From contig CAWUEX030000002.1 of assembly GCA_963921305.4 (NCBI GenBank), positions 558,001 through 622,000 of the forward strand: a stretch of DNA of 64,000 bases, written 5' to 3'. The first letter of the stretch is position 1, and the number at the start of each line of letters is the position of its first letter. This stretch comes from CAWUEX02 sp963921305. Lineage in GTDB: Bacteria; Pseudomonadota; Alphaproteobacteria; Rhodospirillales; Rhodospirillaceae. Positions 18,801 to 27,442 of the stretch are shown piece by piece. The notes below the pieces were generated by a model. The model worked only from the letters and a program-made list of their open reading frames with translations, was not told where the DNA came from and ran no database searches. Position numbers and translations under genes: made by a program.

Positions 18801-19291
18801 AAGGCCGTCAGCGCCTGTTGCAGTCGTTCAAGGAAGTGGACGGCCATTTCCGCAATCTGTTCACCCACCTGTTCGGCGGCGGCCGGGCGCATTTGTCGCT
18901 GACCGAGGCGGACGATCCGCTGGAAGCCGGGCTCGACATTTTTGCCAGCCCGCCGGGCAAGCGGCTGCAAAACCTCAACCTGCTGTCCGGCGGGGAACAG
19001 GCCCTGACCGCCATCGCGCTCCTGTTTGCGGTATTCATGGTCAATCCGGCACCGATCTGTGTGCTGGACGAGGTCGACGCCCCGCTGGACGACGCCAATG
19101 TGGACCGCTTCTGTAATCTGATTGAGCGGATCACGGCCGATACCGGCACACGTGTACTGCTGGTGACCCACCACCGCATGACCATGGCCCGGGTCGACCG
19201 CCTGTTCGGTGTCACCATGGCCGAGCGCGGCGTGTCCAAACTGGTTTCCGTCGACCTGCGCGAAGCCGAAGCCATCCGCGATTCCGCCTGA
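15824..19291 (+). CDS. smc: chromosome segregation protein SMC
   Basis: Structural maintenance of chromosomes ATPase, 1155 residues, acting as a dimer that compacts and segregates the nucleoid. The ABC head halves are complete: Walker A GPNGCGKSN at 32-40, signature LSGGEQ at 1054-1059 and Walker B CVLDEVDAPLDD around 1080. Two long coiled coils rich in Ala, Glu and Arg flank a hinge region around residues 510-630. The start is TTG at 15824 with GGAGAG 7 nt upstream. The ScpA and ScpB partners are not in the window. The protein is close to the usual 1150 residues for alphaproteobacteria. Confidence 0.97.
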   Translation: MVEFTKLRLTGFKSFVDPTELVIEKGMTGVVGPNGCGKSNLVEALRWVMGETSAKQMRGGEMDEIIFGGTRDRPARNIAEVSLVMDNASRKATAQFNDNDDLEVSRRIERGKGSVYRVNGQDVRAKDVQLLFADLSSGARSTALVSQGKIGALINAKPAQRRHLLEEAANITGLHSRRHEAELRLKAAETNLERLDDVIQALDVQLQALKKQARQAARYRTISDSIRAADALVLTIKQAEAEQTLSACKERLAEAENAVGQHAAKVAEATTVQTNAAEAVPPLRQAEAAEAAKVQRLNLAREQLDEEEQRLAAAQEAAETRLAQLSEDITREKDRITDADGALTRIDGEKSELEEAQASQADSLEHARSTLRAAAQSVEELEAEIAKLATALAESDSARAAARQKGQEANLRGARALRRLEEIEEQLDAARTQAQPALDLQTEETRAESSEAALTATRAAWESAEAARASAQEEDQAARDVLQETRGEEAKIQAEIVALEGLLSERETDATWTPILDAVAVEPGFEPALGAAVGDDLAGAAEDTAPVHWSAMPPFAPPPLLPDGVRPLSDVVQAPPALARRLSQVGIVADKATGMALHTTLKPGQRLVTRDGDLWRWDGFVSSAGAPSAAAQRLKHRNRLKDLRAEVETKRAATRTAEARATQTRDSVTAAAETEKNRRAAVREAEQAFEKARAELAERQRIAAALESRIGSLEETRATLLNERNEAGSEEQEANRTLEGLGDGSAEREQQADLQQQLGGKRNDLMEARAAYDALTRASEERQRRLNALAEDHASWAERKGEAERQCTALTERQTAAQAEVDDLAGKPEALAEQRRALMVQLDAAEGERRRATDALTAAEATLVEANQALREAEQEASTAREERVRRESAVAQAQQTLDTLAAAIEERIGCAPADVRAQTRLKDDEDLPPLEKAEKSLQRLTSERDNMGAINLRAEQESAELGEQIETLNAEREDLINAIARLRDGISKLNREGRQRLLQSFKEVDGHFRNLFTHLFGGGRAHLSLTEADDPLEAGLDIFASPPGKRLQNLNLLSGGEQALTAIALLFAVFMVNPAPICVLDEVDAPLDDANVDRFCNLIERITADTGTRVLLVTHHRMTMARVDRLFGVTMAERGVSKLVSVDLREAEAIRDSA

Positions 19292-19381
19292 TTTTTGCCG
19301 CCCCCGGCTCAGGCCCGCACAGGTGCCGCAAATACCCGTGAAAAACGGCGGAAAACCTGGGATTTTGGCGCCTTTTCGACC

Positions 19382-19410
19382 TTGACAGGGGTACGGGCGG
19401 TTCCTATTGT
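19382..19410 (+). promoter_or_regulatory. sigma70-type promoter for the F0 ATP synthase operon
   Basis: TTGACA (19382-19387) and TATTGT (19405-19410) are separated by exactly 17 nt in the 261-nt gap between smc and atpI. The -35 is a perfect consensus and the -10 differs at two positions. It is the only convincing promoter ahead of the atp genes and leaves a leader of about 135 nt. Confidence 0.75.
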
Positions 19411-19552
19411 GCGCCCGCTTTCCGCGCTGCAGCAGGCCGCTTCCGGCTGTCGCTTCGGTCGTCACTCATGGTCGCTTCCAGGGATGGGATTTACCCTTAT
19501 TGTTCAGCTACTTCTCGGAGCCGGAGCGCGCCCTTAGGTCTGAGAGGACCCC

Positions 19553-19930
19553 ATGGCCCCCGACCCCTCGCTGAATGATCTGGACGCCCGTCTGAGAGCC
19601 GCCCGCGGTGAACCGGACAAAACTGAGACGCCTCGCGGGCGGGGAACGCAAAGCGGGTTGGGCCAAGGGCTCCGCATTGGCATTGAGATGGTCGTGTCCG
19701 TCGCCGTCGGCGCGGGACTGGGATATCTGATCGATGGTTGGGCCGGAACTGCCCCGCTTTTTATGATCGTGTTTTTATTTCTGGGCTTTGCCGCCGGCAT
19801 CATGAATGTGCTGCGCATCGTCCGGGGTCTGGATGAGGCGGTTGGCCTCGGCCGGGCGATGAGAGAGAAAGCGGAACGGGACGGACGGGCAGAAACGCCA
19901 CGAACCGGTCCGGAAACGAAGGACGGATAG
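19553..19930 (+). CDS. atpI: F0F1 ATP synthase assembly protein AtpI
   Basis: Small inner-membrane protein of 125 residues that assists assembly of the c-ring. A charged, Arg-rich N-terminal 40 residues is followed by two hydrophobic helices (about 44-62, with a GAGLGYLIDGW turn, and about 68-86). A charged tail follows. The LGYLIDxW and FLGFAAGIMN motifs are typical of alphaproteobacterial AtpI. GAGAGGACCCC precedes the ATG. It is the first gene of the operon and lies 6 nt before atpB. Confidence 0.92.
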   Translation: MAPDPSLNDLDARLRAARGEPDKTETPRGRGTQSGLGQGLRIGIEMVVSVAVGAGLGYLIDGWAGTAPLFMIVFLFLGFAAGIMNVLRIVRGLDEAVGLGRAMREKAERDGRAETPRTGPETKDG

Positions 19931-19936
19931 GACAAG

Positions 19937-20668
19937 ATGGCAGCTGACGAAGGCCCCATGGCGCAGTTCGATATCAAGCCGCTCGTCGAGATCAATCTCG
20001 CCGGCTATGATATCTCGTACACCAATTCTGCGCTGTTCATGACGCTGGCCGTGATTTGCACGTTCTCGCTGTTCTGGGCCGCGACCCGCAAGCGCACCAT
20101 GGTGCCGGGCCGGATGCAATCGGTCGGCGAGCTGATGTTCGAGTTCATCGCCGGCATGGTGAAAGAGAACGTCGGCAAGGAAGGCATGAAGTACTTCCCG
20201 TTCATCTTCACGCTGTTCATGTTCATTCTGTTCGGCAACGTGCTCGGCCTGCTGCCCTACAGCTTCACCTTTACGTCACACATCATCGTCAACGCGGCCC
20301 TGGCGCTATTCATTTTTATCGCGGTGACGATCATCGGCTTCGCCACGCACGGGCTGCACTATCTGCGCCTGTTTTGCCCGGAGGGGACTCCCCTGCCCGT
20401 GGCCATCGTGCTGGTGCCGATCGAAATCATGTCCTACTTCATCCGGCCGGTTTCATTGAGCCTGCGTCTGTTCGCCAACATGCTGGCGGGCCACGTGCTG
20501 CTGAAGGTGTTGGCCGGGTTTGTCATTTCTCTCGGGGTATTCGGTGTAGTGCCGTTCATTGCGGTATCGGCCGTGACTCTGCTGGAGATCATGGTCGCGC
20601 TGATCCAGGCCTATGTGTTTGCCCTGCTGTCGACCATTTACCTGAACGACGCTGTTCACTTGCACTAA
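19937..20668 (+). CDS. atpB: ATP synthase F0 subunit a
   Basis: Integral membrane stator subunit that forms the proton half-channels against the c-ring. The 243 residues contain five or six hydrophobic helices. The essential Arg lies in SLSLRLFANMLAGH near residue 175, and the last helix carries the usual Gln in ALIQAYVFALLSTIYL. Its length and motifs are normal for alphaproteobacteria. It sits in the order I-a-c-b'-b without F1 genes, the split organisation found in this class. Confidence 0.97.
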   Translation: MAADEGPMAQFDIKPLVEINLAGYDISYTNSALFMTLAVICTFSLFWAATRKRTMVPGRMQSVGELMFEFIAGMVKENVGKEGMKYFPFIFTLFMFILFGNVLGLLPYSFTFTSHIIVNAALALFIFIAVTIIGFATHGLHYLRLFCPEGTPLPVAIVLVPIEIMSYFIRPVSLSLRLFANMLAGHVLLKVLAGFVISLGVFGVVPFIAVSAVTLLEIMVALIQAYVFALLSTIYLNDAVHLH

Positions 20669-20735
20669 AGAACAGCCGAGGACTTATCCTGAACTCTACC
20701 TATTCAACTGTTTAATCCTAAGGAAGGACATAACC

Positions 20736-20960
20736 ATGGAATTAGAAGCTGCAAAGATGATCGGTGCCGGCCTGGCCGCCATCGGTGTGATCGGGGGCGG
20801 TGTCGGTGTGGGCATCGTGTTCGGCAACTACATGACCGCTGCGTCGCGCAATCCGTCGCTGAAGGACGAGCTGCGCACCTACGCGTTCCTGGGCTTTGCC
20901 CTGTCGGAAGCGACCGCGCTGTTCGCGCTGGTGATCGCGCTCATCGTTCTGTTCACCTGA
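20736..20960 (+). CDS. atpE: ATP synthase F0 subunit c
   Basis: Proteolipid of 74 residues forming the rotating c-ring. It is a two-helix hairpin: the first helix holds the glycine-rich GGGVGVGIVFG stretch, the loop has SRNPSLKDEL, and the second helix carries the proton-binding Glu58 in GFALSEATALFAL. AAGGA lies ahead of the ATG. Translation is expected to be high relative to the other subunits, although no unusual enhancer was recognised in the 67-nt gap after atpB. Confidence 0.97.
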   Translation: MELEAAKMIGAGLAAIGVIGGGVGVGIVFGNYMTAASRNPSLKDELRTYAFLGFALSEATALFALVIALIVLFT

Positions 20961-21019
20961 TCGAAACCCCTGAGCGAAACTCGGCGCGCGGCTGCGCACC
21001 GTAACGACGAAGAGGCGTC

Positions 21020-21511
21020 ATGCCACAGTTCGACCCCGCGACTTTTCCGTCTCAGCTGTTCTGGCTGGTTGTCACGTTCGTGGTGCTGTACCTGATCGTG
21101 TCCCGGTTCGTGATTCCGCGCATCGGCGACATTCTCGAACAGCGGGAACGGGTGGTGCAGGATGACCTGGACCGCGCAGAAAGCCTGAAAGCGGAAGCGG
21201 AGCAGGCCCTAGCCGATTACGAAAGCGCCATGGCCAGTGCCCGTGAGCAGGCTCACGAGCAAATTCTGGCGGTGACCAACGCCGCGAAGGCCGAGTCCGA
21301 GGCCCGCAACAAAGAAGTCAGCGCCGAAGTGTCGGCGCAGATCGCCGAAGCGGAAGCGCGCATCACGGCGGCCAGCGACGAAGCCATGGCCAGCCTGGCG
21401 TCGATCGCAGCGGATGCAGCCAAGGATGCGGCCAGCCGATTGGCGGGTCTGGATGTGGCCTCCGGGGATGCGGAAGCCGCCGTGCAGACAGCGATGAAGG
21501 GATCGGCCTGA
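21020..21511 (+). CDS. atpX: ATP synthase F0 subunit b' (AtpX/AtpF2)
   Basis: Peripheral stalk subunit of 163 residues: one N-terminal membrane helix (about 14-33, LFWLVVTFVVLYLIV) and a long charged amphipathic helix rich in Ala, Glu and Arg. Photosynthetic and alphaproteobacterial ATP synthases use a b/b' heterodimer, and the adjacent paralogue supplies the partner. The stop codon overlaps the atpF start as TGATG, so the two are probably translated together in equal amounts. Confidence 0.93.
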   Translation: MPQFDPATFPSQLFWLVVTFVVLYLIVSRFVIPRIGDILEQRERVVQDDLDRAESLKAEAEQALADYESAMASAREQAHEQILAVTNAAKAESEARNKEVSAEVSAQIAEAEARITAASDEAMASLASIAADAAKDAASRLAGLDVASGDAEAAVQTAMKGSA

Positions 21512-21993
21512 TGTTTTCTGATCCGACTTTCTGGGTTGCCCTCGCGTTCGTTCTCACGGTCGCCTACATTTCCAGACCGATTTGGCGGGCGATGTCCACG
21601 TCGTTGGATGAGCGCGCTGATAAGATCCGCACGCAGATCGAAGAGGCCCGCAAACTGCGCGAGGATGCCCAGGCCTTGCTGGCCGAGTATCAGCGCAAGC
21701 AGCGGGATGCCCTGTCCGAGGCCGAAGCTATCGTCGCCCAGGCCAAGGAAGACGCCGCGCGGATGAAGCAACAGGCCGAGAAAGACCTAGAGCACTCGAT
21801 CGAGCGGCGTAAAGCGCAAGCCCTGGACCGCATCGCCCAGTCCGAAGCACAGGCGCTGGCCAGCGTGCGCAACACCGCCGTGGATGTGGCCGTGGCCGCT
21901 GCTGAAAAACTGATCACCGATAAGATGAACGCGGACCAACAAGCCGCGCTGGTCGATCAGTCGATCAAGGATTTGGGGTCGCGCCTGAACTAG
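21511..21993 (+). CDS. atpF: ATP synthase F0 subunit b
   Basis: Second peripheral stalk subunit, 160 residues, with an N-terminal membrane helix (about 4-22) and a continuous charged helix with the MSTSLDERADKIRTQIEEA segment typical of subunit b. It forms the stator with b' and connects F0 to delta and alpha in F1. Its ATG shares one base with the atpX stop. It is the last gene before a terminator hairpin at 22042. Confidence 0.95.
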   Translation: MFSDPTFWVALAFVLTVAYISRPIWRAMSTSLDERADKIRTQIEEARKLREDAQALLAEYQRKQRDALSEAEAIVAQAKEDAARMKQQAEKDLEHSIERRKAQALDRIAQSEAQALASVRNTAVDVAVAAAEKLITDKMNADQQAALVDQSIKDLGSRLN

Positions 21994-22041
21994 ATGACGG
22001 CTCACCTTGCGGCTAACCCTCCGTGAGATTGAAATTGAAAT

Positions 22042-22074
22042 AACGCTCCGGCCTTCAACCGGAACGTTTTTCTT
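22042..22074 (+). terminator. intrinsic terminator of the atp operon
   Basis: A 10-bp stem with one mismatch (22042-22051 against 22059-22068) and a 7-nt loop is followed by a T-rich run (TTTTCTTTG). It lies about 50 nt after the atpF stop codon. Confidence 0.8.
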
Positions 22075-22174
22075 TGCCCTGTTTCAAATTGTTACCCAAA
22101 CCCCATTCCCTTTAGGGGCGTGGCCAGGGTTTAATATGGGCATTGGGGAATGAACGCGTTGGGGAGCGTGTTGT

Positions 22175-23281
22175 ATGACTCGCAAGGGGATCGTGCCTAT
22201 CGGGAGTAGTCGTATCGGCGCCGCGCTGATTGCCGCTGGCTGTGCTCTCTTCACATCAAACGGGCTGGCTGACGACACCGAAGACATTCTGACCGTCGAT
22301 GTGGCCGCTGAAATTCAATACGAAAACGGCGTCGGCCCGGACAGCGCCAAACCGCAATCGGACTTTCTGTTCACGACCTGGGAAGCGGGAATTTCCCTCG
22401 GCCTGAGCGAGCGCTTGAGCGTCGAGAGTGTGGTACTGGTTGAAATCTTCGACGATCCGGCACCGGGTACGGATTCCATCTTTGAAGATCACGGCTTGTT
22501 CGCCGAAGAGCTGATACTGGCCTATCACGGCGACTCCTGGTCGCTGATGGGCGGCAAGTTCAATGCCGCGTTCGGGGTCGGCTGGGATTTGGCGCCGGGC
22601 ATTTGGGGCATAGACTTTCCGGAAGAATATGAAGCCGCCGAAAAAATCGGCATTGCCGGGAGCAAGACCTTTGCCACCAGGTCAGGCGGCCAGCACACCC
22701 TGTACGGCAGCCTGTACCGCGCCGACCGCTCGATCCTGAGTGAGTCCCTGCTCGACAACCGGGGCCGGGTGCGCCTCGCCGACGGCGGCGCGACCAACAC
22801 CAAAGACTTTGACTCTTTCACCTTGTCGCTGACAGGTGAGGATGTCATCTCCGAGACAGGGCTGGGCTACCACCTCGCCTACCGCTCCCATGCCCATGGC
22901 GATGCGGACTTAGGCGCGGTGCGCGAAGACGCTTTCGCCGCAGCCGTGTTCAGCGCGCTGCCGTTCGATACGCTTGATGCCGAAGTGATGGCCGAGGCGG
23001 TATACATCGACAATGCCGAGGGCACGCAGGATGATCTGACCTACGTCACTCTGGGCGGCACGGCGTATTTCGCCGAGTCCTGGAACGCGGCGCTGAGCGT
23101 CACCTTCCGCACCACCGATGTGGACGGTGTGGGCAAGGTCAAGGATCACCGCTTTCAGGCGTCCACGGGCTTTGAGTTCCAGCCCGGGGCGACGTTCGAT
23201 TTCGGCTACCGCTACAGCCGCGAGGACGGGCAGACCGACCACGTCCTCGGCTTCCTCATGGTGTATGAGTTCTCGCTTTAG
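22175..23281 (+). CDS. LbtU-like outer membrane beta-barrel protein
   Basis: A 368-residue exported protein with a signal peptide (about 1-32, ending GLADD). The mature part alternates polar and aromatic residues in short strands separated by Asp/Gly turns, a beta-barrel pattern. Segments such as GISLGLSERLSVESVVLVE, WSLMGGKFNAAFGVGWD and FDFGYRYSREDGQTDHVLGF resemble the LbtU siderophore-porin family. It ends FLMVYEFSL, one residue past the usual terminal aromatic. GGGGAG lies 9 nt before the ATG, and a possible -10 TTTAATAT is near 22130. The substrate is unknown. Confidence 0.72.
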   Translation: MTRKGIVPIGSSRIGAALIAAGCALFTSNGLADDTEDILTVDVAAEIQYENGVGPDSAKPQSDFLFTTWEAGISLGLSERLSVESVVLVEIFDDPAPGTDSIFEDHGLFAEELILAYHGDSWSLMGGKFNAAFGVGWDLAPGIWGIDFPEEYEAAEKIGIAGSKTFATRSGGQHTLYGSLYRADRSILSESLLDNRGRVRLADGGATNTKDFDSFTLSLTGEDVISETGLGYHLAYRSHAHGDADLGAVREDAFAAAVFSALPFDTLDAEVMAEAVYIDNAEGTQDDLTYVTLGGTAYFAESWNAALSVTFRTTDVDGVGKVKDHRFQASTGFEFQPGATFDFGYRYSREDGQTDHVLGFLMVYEFSL

Positions 23282-23290
23282 GGGCGAGTC

Positions 23291-24547
23291 TTAATCGGCC
23301 CGCCGAAACAGGATTTCTCCGCGTTTCACCACCAGGGAGGGCCTGGCGAAAGCCGTGATGTCCACGGCCGGATCGCGGTCGAACACAGTGAGGTCGGCAT
23401 CCATTCCCGATATGACTTTTCCGGCCCGGTCGCCGCGTCCAAACCGGCGTGCGGGTGTTGTCGTTAGGGACGCGAGAATCTGATCGAAGCCAAGCCCGGC
23501 TTCTTGCATGTAAACGTACTCGTCGGTGGGGTCGAAGTCGGTGATATACCCAACATCGGTGCCGAACATCACATCTCCGCCGAGATCGGAGAATAGTTTG
23601 AGTTGCGCCTGCGCCAGGCTGATCGTGTTGCGAATTTCCTGAGGCGTTTGCCCGAACCTGGGGCCATCAAAACGGTACAGCTTTAACGTCGGGATAAGAG
23701 CCATACCGCAATCGAGCATGGCAGTGAATATTGCAGGGTCCCAGCCCTCGTGCGGCAAGGCGTGCGTAAAGATGTCAACGCCGCCCTTGATGGCCGCCCA
23801 GGCCCCGGCGGTGTTGCTCGGATGCGCCATCACGAAAGCACCACGGGCATGGGCCGCATCGGTAACTGCACGGACGATGTCTTCGTCCATGGGCACAACC
23901 TCGATCACGCTGACGATGGAGCCCGAGTAGATTTTGATGCCATCCGCTCCGAAATCGAGAACCTGATTGACCATCCCGCTTGCCTGAGCCGCTGACTCAG
24001 CGCCGGGCAAGACCATGGGCCTGAGATAAAAGGGACTCGCGCCATTCGGCACCAACGATCCACCGGCCATGACAATGTACGGCCCGTTCAACGTGCTGTT
24101 TTCGATGCGGCGGCGGAGTCCAAGGGTGACGTCAGGCGCCGATCCCGTGTCCACTACCGACGTGAAGCCATACTGCAAGAGCATATCGAGGATGTAGCCC
24201 TGAATGCGTTCCGCCGGCAGTGTATCGAGCGGCGGCAAACTGAAATGGACATGGGTGTTCCAAAGACCGGCGGTCACGAACGCGCCTTCAGCCGGGATGA
24301 TGTCTGCACCTTCAGGAACGGGTGTCGCATCAGCCGGGCCGACCGCCGTGAGGCGTCCGTCCTCAACCACTACGGTTGCGGTCTCCAATGGAGGTGCGCC
24401 GGGAGCGGGATAGACCTTGGCGCCAACGAGCGCGAGGGAATCGGAAAGCGCCGCATGAGTAAACATCGCGCTCATGGCGGCGGTCATGGCGGCCGCGAGA
24501 ACCCAAAAGAGAGGGCGGCACGTCAACCTGATACCACCCTTCCGCAT
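23291..24547 (-). CDS. exported amidohydrolase family protein
   Basis: Metal-dependent hydrolase of the amidohydrolase superfamily (imidazolonepropionase/prolidase-like group), 418 residues. The N-terminal 32 residues are a signal peptide. Metal-site elements are present: THVH near residue 98, a likely carbamylated Lys in GADGIKIYSG, His in MAHPSN and FTHALP, and Asp in GTDVGYITDF. The substrate cannot be read from the sequence; cyclic amides or dipeptides are family possibilities. It starts 11 nt after gcvPB with GGGAG ahead of the ATG, so it is probably the last gene of the glycine cleavage operon, an unusual place for an exported enzyme. Confidence 0.82.
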   Translation of the reverse strand: MRKGGIRLTCRPLFWVLAAAMTAAMSAMFTHAALSDSLALVGAKVYPAPGAPPLETATVVVEDGRLTAVGPADATPVPEGADIIPAEGAFVTAGLWNTHVHFSLPPLDTLPAERIQGYILDMLLQYGFTSVVDTGSAPDVTLGLRRRIENSTLNGPYIVMAGGSLVPNGASPFYLRPMVLPGAESAAQASGMVNQVLDFGADGIKIYSGSIVSVIEVVPMDEDIVRAVTDAAHARGAFVMAHPSNTAGAWAAIKGGVDIFTHALPHEGWDPAIFTAMLDCGMALIPTLKLYRFDGPRFGQTPQEIRNTISLAQAQLKLFSDLGGDVMFGTDVGYITDFDPTDEYVYMQEAGLGFDQILASLTTTPARRFGRGDRAGKVISGMDADLTVFDRDPAVDITAFARPSLVVKRGEILFRRAD

Positions 24548-24558
24548 TATGCTGCTCC

Positions 24559-26097
24559 CTACTCCGCCGCTTGCGGCAGGTCCTGCGGTTTCCAGCGCAG
24601 CACCGGTTTGCGGGCGGCCTGGGTTTCGTCCAACCGGCGGCGCGGGGTGAGTTCCGGTGCCGCGAGAAACGCTTCGGCTTGATCGCCCTGCTTGGCTTTG
24701 CGGGCGAGAGCCAGCACCGCTTCGCAGAATTGATCGAGCGTTTCCTTACTTTCGGTTTCCGTCGGCTCCATCAGCAGCGCGCCATGTACGACCAGCGGGA
24801 AATACATGGTGGGCGGATGGAAGCCTTCGTCGATCATCGCCTTGGCGAAGTCGAGCGTTGAGACACCGGTGCCTTTGAGGAAGCGGTCATCGAATAGCGC
24901 TTCGTGCATGCAGATGCCGTCGAAGGCGGGCGTAAGTTCTTCGGCCAGACGCACGCGCAGATAGTTGGCGTTGAGCACGGCATCACCCGAGGCTTGGCGC
25001 AGACCGTCCTTGCCCAGGCTGAGCATGTAAGACAGGGCGCGCACGAATACACCGAACTGGCCTTGGAAGCCTTTCATGCGCCCGAAGCTATTGGGGGCAT
25101 CCTCACCGTCCGCGTGCTCGGCCAGCCGCATCTCCTTGGCCCCATGCACAACGAAGGGAACCGGCGCGAACGGCGCGAGTGCTTCGGACAAAACGGTGGG
25201 CCCCGCACCCGGACCACCGCCCCCGTGGGGGGTGGAGAAGGTCTTGTGCAGGTTGATGTGCATGGCGTCGACGCCGAGTTCGGCCAGGGTGACCCGCCCG
25301 ACGATGGCGTTGAAGTTGGCTCCATCCATATAGAAGTAGGCACCGGCGGCATGCACCGCATCGGCGATGGCGCGGGCATCGACCTCGAACAAACCGCAGG
25401 TGTTGGGATTGGTGATCATCACCGCGGCGACATCATCACCAAGGCGGGCTTTGAGCGCGTCGAGATCGACCCGGCCCGAAGCGTTCGCCGGAATGGACTC
25501 AACCGAATAGCCGCAGATCGCCGCGGTGGCGGGATTGGTGCCGTGGGCGGATTCGGGCACCAGCACGACGCTGCGCGAATCCTGTCCGTTGGCCTGATGA
25601 GCGGCCCGGATGGCCATCAAACCGCACAGCTCGCCATGGGCCCCAGCGGCAGGTGACAGCGCCACGGCGGGCAGCCCGGTGAGTTCCTTGAGCCAGTTGG
25701 CCAGCGTATCCATCAGGCGCAGCGCGCCCTGCACGGTGGAGACCGGCTGGAAGGGATGGATATCGGCCAAACCCGGCAGACGCGCCATTTTCTCATTAAG
25801 GCGCGGGTTGTGCTTCATGGTGCACGAACCAAGCGGATAAAAGCCTGAGTCGATGGAATAATTCTTTTGCGACAGCCGCGTGTAGTGGCGCACCACCTCG
25901 GGCTCGGACAATCCCGGCAAGCCAATGCCGTCACGACGGCGCAGGCCGCCAAGACGGTCTTTACCGTGAGCAGGCTCATCGACATCCACCGCCGTGGCGC
26001 CGGGCGAGTCGAGCTCGAAGATCAAGGGCTCTTCGAACCGCAGCCCGCGGTTGCCGGTGAAGGTTGTTTTAGAGGTTTCTGCCGTTACGTCTGTCAT
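24559..26097 (-). CDS. gcvPB: glycine dehydrogenase (decarboxylating) subunit 2
   Basis: C-terminal half of the split P-protein of the glycine cleavage system, 512 residues, forming an alpha2-beta2 enzyme with GcvPA. It carries the PLP-binding Lys285 in NLHKTFSTPHGGGG, a downstream GAHGELCG loop, and conserved YIDSGFYPLGSCTMKHNP near the start. It decarboxylates glycine and passes the aminomethyl group to GcvH. The ATG overlaps the gcvPA stop as TGATG, and an upstream GTG is also in frame. Confidence 0.97.
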   Translation of the reverse strand: MTDVTAETSKTTFTGNRGLRFEEPLIFELDSPGATAVDVDEPAHGKDRLGGLRRRDGIGLPGLSEPEVVRHYTRLSQKNYSIDSGFYPLGSCTMKHNPRLNEKMARLPGLADIHPFQPVSTVQGALRLMDTLANWLKELTGLPAVALSPAAGAHGELCGLMAIRAAHQANGQDSRSVVLVPESAHGTNPATAAICGYSVESIPANASGRVDLDALKARLGDDVAAVMITNPNTCGLFEVDARAIADAVHAAGAYFYMDGANFNAIVGRVTLAELGVDAMHINLHKTFSTPHGGGGPGAGPTVLSEALAPFAPVPFVVHGAKEMRLAEHADGEDAPNSFGRMKGFQGQFGVFVRALSYMLSLGKDGLRQASGDAVLNANYLRVRLAEELTPAFDGICMHEALFDDRFLKGTGVSTLDFAKAMIDEGFHPPTMYFPLVVHGALLMEPTETESKETLDQFCEAVLALARKAKQGDQAEAFLAAPELTPRRRLDETQAARKPVLRWKPQDLPQAAE

Positions 26098-27431
26098 CAC
26101 AGCACCTTACTGAGGCCGGCGATGAGCTTATCCATGTCATCGTCCGAGGTGAGTTCCGTTGCCGTGACCAGCAACACGTTTTCGAGCTCATCAAAGGTGG
26201 GATAGAGGCGCGACGCCGGAACGCCGCCGAGAATGCGCCGGGCTGCCAAGTCTTCGGCCACCTCAGCCGCGGGGCGCGGCAGCGATATTGCAAACTCGTT
26301 GAAGAAGGCCTGGGGCAGCACTTTGATGCCGCCGATGTCGTCCAGCCGTTCGGCAAGCGACACCGCCTTGGCGTGATTGACCTCGGCGAGTTTGGTGAAC
26401 CCGGCTTCGCCCAGCAACGTCATGTGGACGGAAAACGCGAGCGCAATCAGGCCTGAGTTGGTGCAGATATTCGATGTCGCCTTCTCACGGCGGATGTGCT
26501 GCTCGCGCGTGGACAACGTCAGGACGAAGCCGCGCTGGCCGTCTTCATCCACGGTCTCGCCGCAGAGACGGCCCGGCATCTGGCGGATGAACTTCTCGCG
26601 GGTGGCGAACAGACCTACACCCGGACCACCGAACGACGCGGGACCGGCCAGGGATTGGCCGTCGCCGACGACGATGTCCGCGCCCATGGCGCCAGGCGGA
26701 GTCACCAGACCCAGCGACACCGGCTCGGCGACACAGACGACAAGGAGAACGCCAGCCGCTTGGCACGCCTGGGAAAGGGCGGCGTAATCTTTTAAGTGGC
26801 CGAAGAAGCCCGGGTTCTGCACGACGACGCAGGCGAGTGAGTCATCGACCCGGCCAATGAGGTCCTCCACCCCCAGGGGATCGGGCGCGAGACACTCGAT
26901 ACCTAGATCGAGATGCTTGAGCTGGGTTTCGGTAACATCGCGGTAGTGAGGGTGGACCGACCCGGACAGCAGCACCTGATTGCGGCGGGTGACACGGCAG
27001 GCCATGGCCGCGGCCTCGGCACAAGCGGTGGCACCGTCGTACATGGAGGCGTTGGCCACCTCCATCCCGGTGATCAGCGCGACCTGGGTTTGAAATTCAT
27101 AGATGGTTTGCAGCGTGCCCTGACTGATCTCCGGCTGATAGGGCGTATAGGCGGTTAGGAACTCGCCGCGCTGAATGAGGTGATCCAGCGACGCCGGTGT
27201 GTGATGCCGGTAGTTGCCGGCCCCGAGAAACGAGGGCGCATCGGCGCAGGACAGGTTCTCGCGGGCAAATCCGGCGATCAGGCGTTCGACATCAAGCTCA
27301 GTCTTGCGGTTGGGCAAATCGAATACTGGCTTGGCCTTCGGCAGTTCTGCGAACAGGTCATCGATGGAGGCAACACCGATGGTCGACAGCATGGCGCTGC
27401 GGTCGGCATCGGTCAGAGGGAGATAGCGCAT
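26097..27431 (-). CDS. gcvPA: glycine dehydrogenase (decarboxylating) subunit 1
   Basis: N-terminal half of the split P-protein, 444 residues. It begins MRYLPLTDADRSAML and contains FLGAGNYRHHTPASLDHL and LTAYTPYQPEISQGTLQ, both characteristic of GcvPA. The gene is immediately downstream of gcvH (11 nt) and coupled to gcvPB. AGGA lies 9 nt before the ATG at 27431, which is preferred to an in-frame TTG two codons upstream. Confidence 0.97.
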   Translation of the reverse strand: MRYLPLTDADRSAMLSTIGVASIDDLFAELPKAKPVFDLPNRKTELDVERLIAGFARENLSCADAPSFLGAGNYRHHTPASLDHLIQRGEFLTAYTPYQPEISQGTLQTIYEFQTQVALITGMEVANASMYDGATACAEAAAMACRVTRRNQVLLSGSVHPHYRDVTETQLKHLDLGIECLAPDPLGVEDLIGRVDDSLACVVVQNPGFFGHLKDYAALSQACQAAGVLLVVCVAEPVSLGLVTPPGAMGADIVVGDGQSLAGPASFGGPGVGLFATREKFIRQMPGRLCGETVDEDGQRGFVLTLSTREQHIRREKATSNICTNSGLIALAFSVHMTLLGEAGFTKLAEVNHAKAVSLAERLDDIGGIKVLPQAFFNEFAISLPRPAAEVAEDLAARRILGGVPASRLYPTFDELENVLLVTATELTSDDDMDKLIAGLSKVL

Positions 27432-27442
27432 GGGCAAATGTC

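Noticed and set aside
18251..19465. 404-residue minus-strand frame opposite smc
   Set aside because: It is antisense to the SMC C-terminal head, which has all ATPase motifs, and it runs into the atp promoter region.
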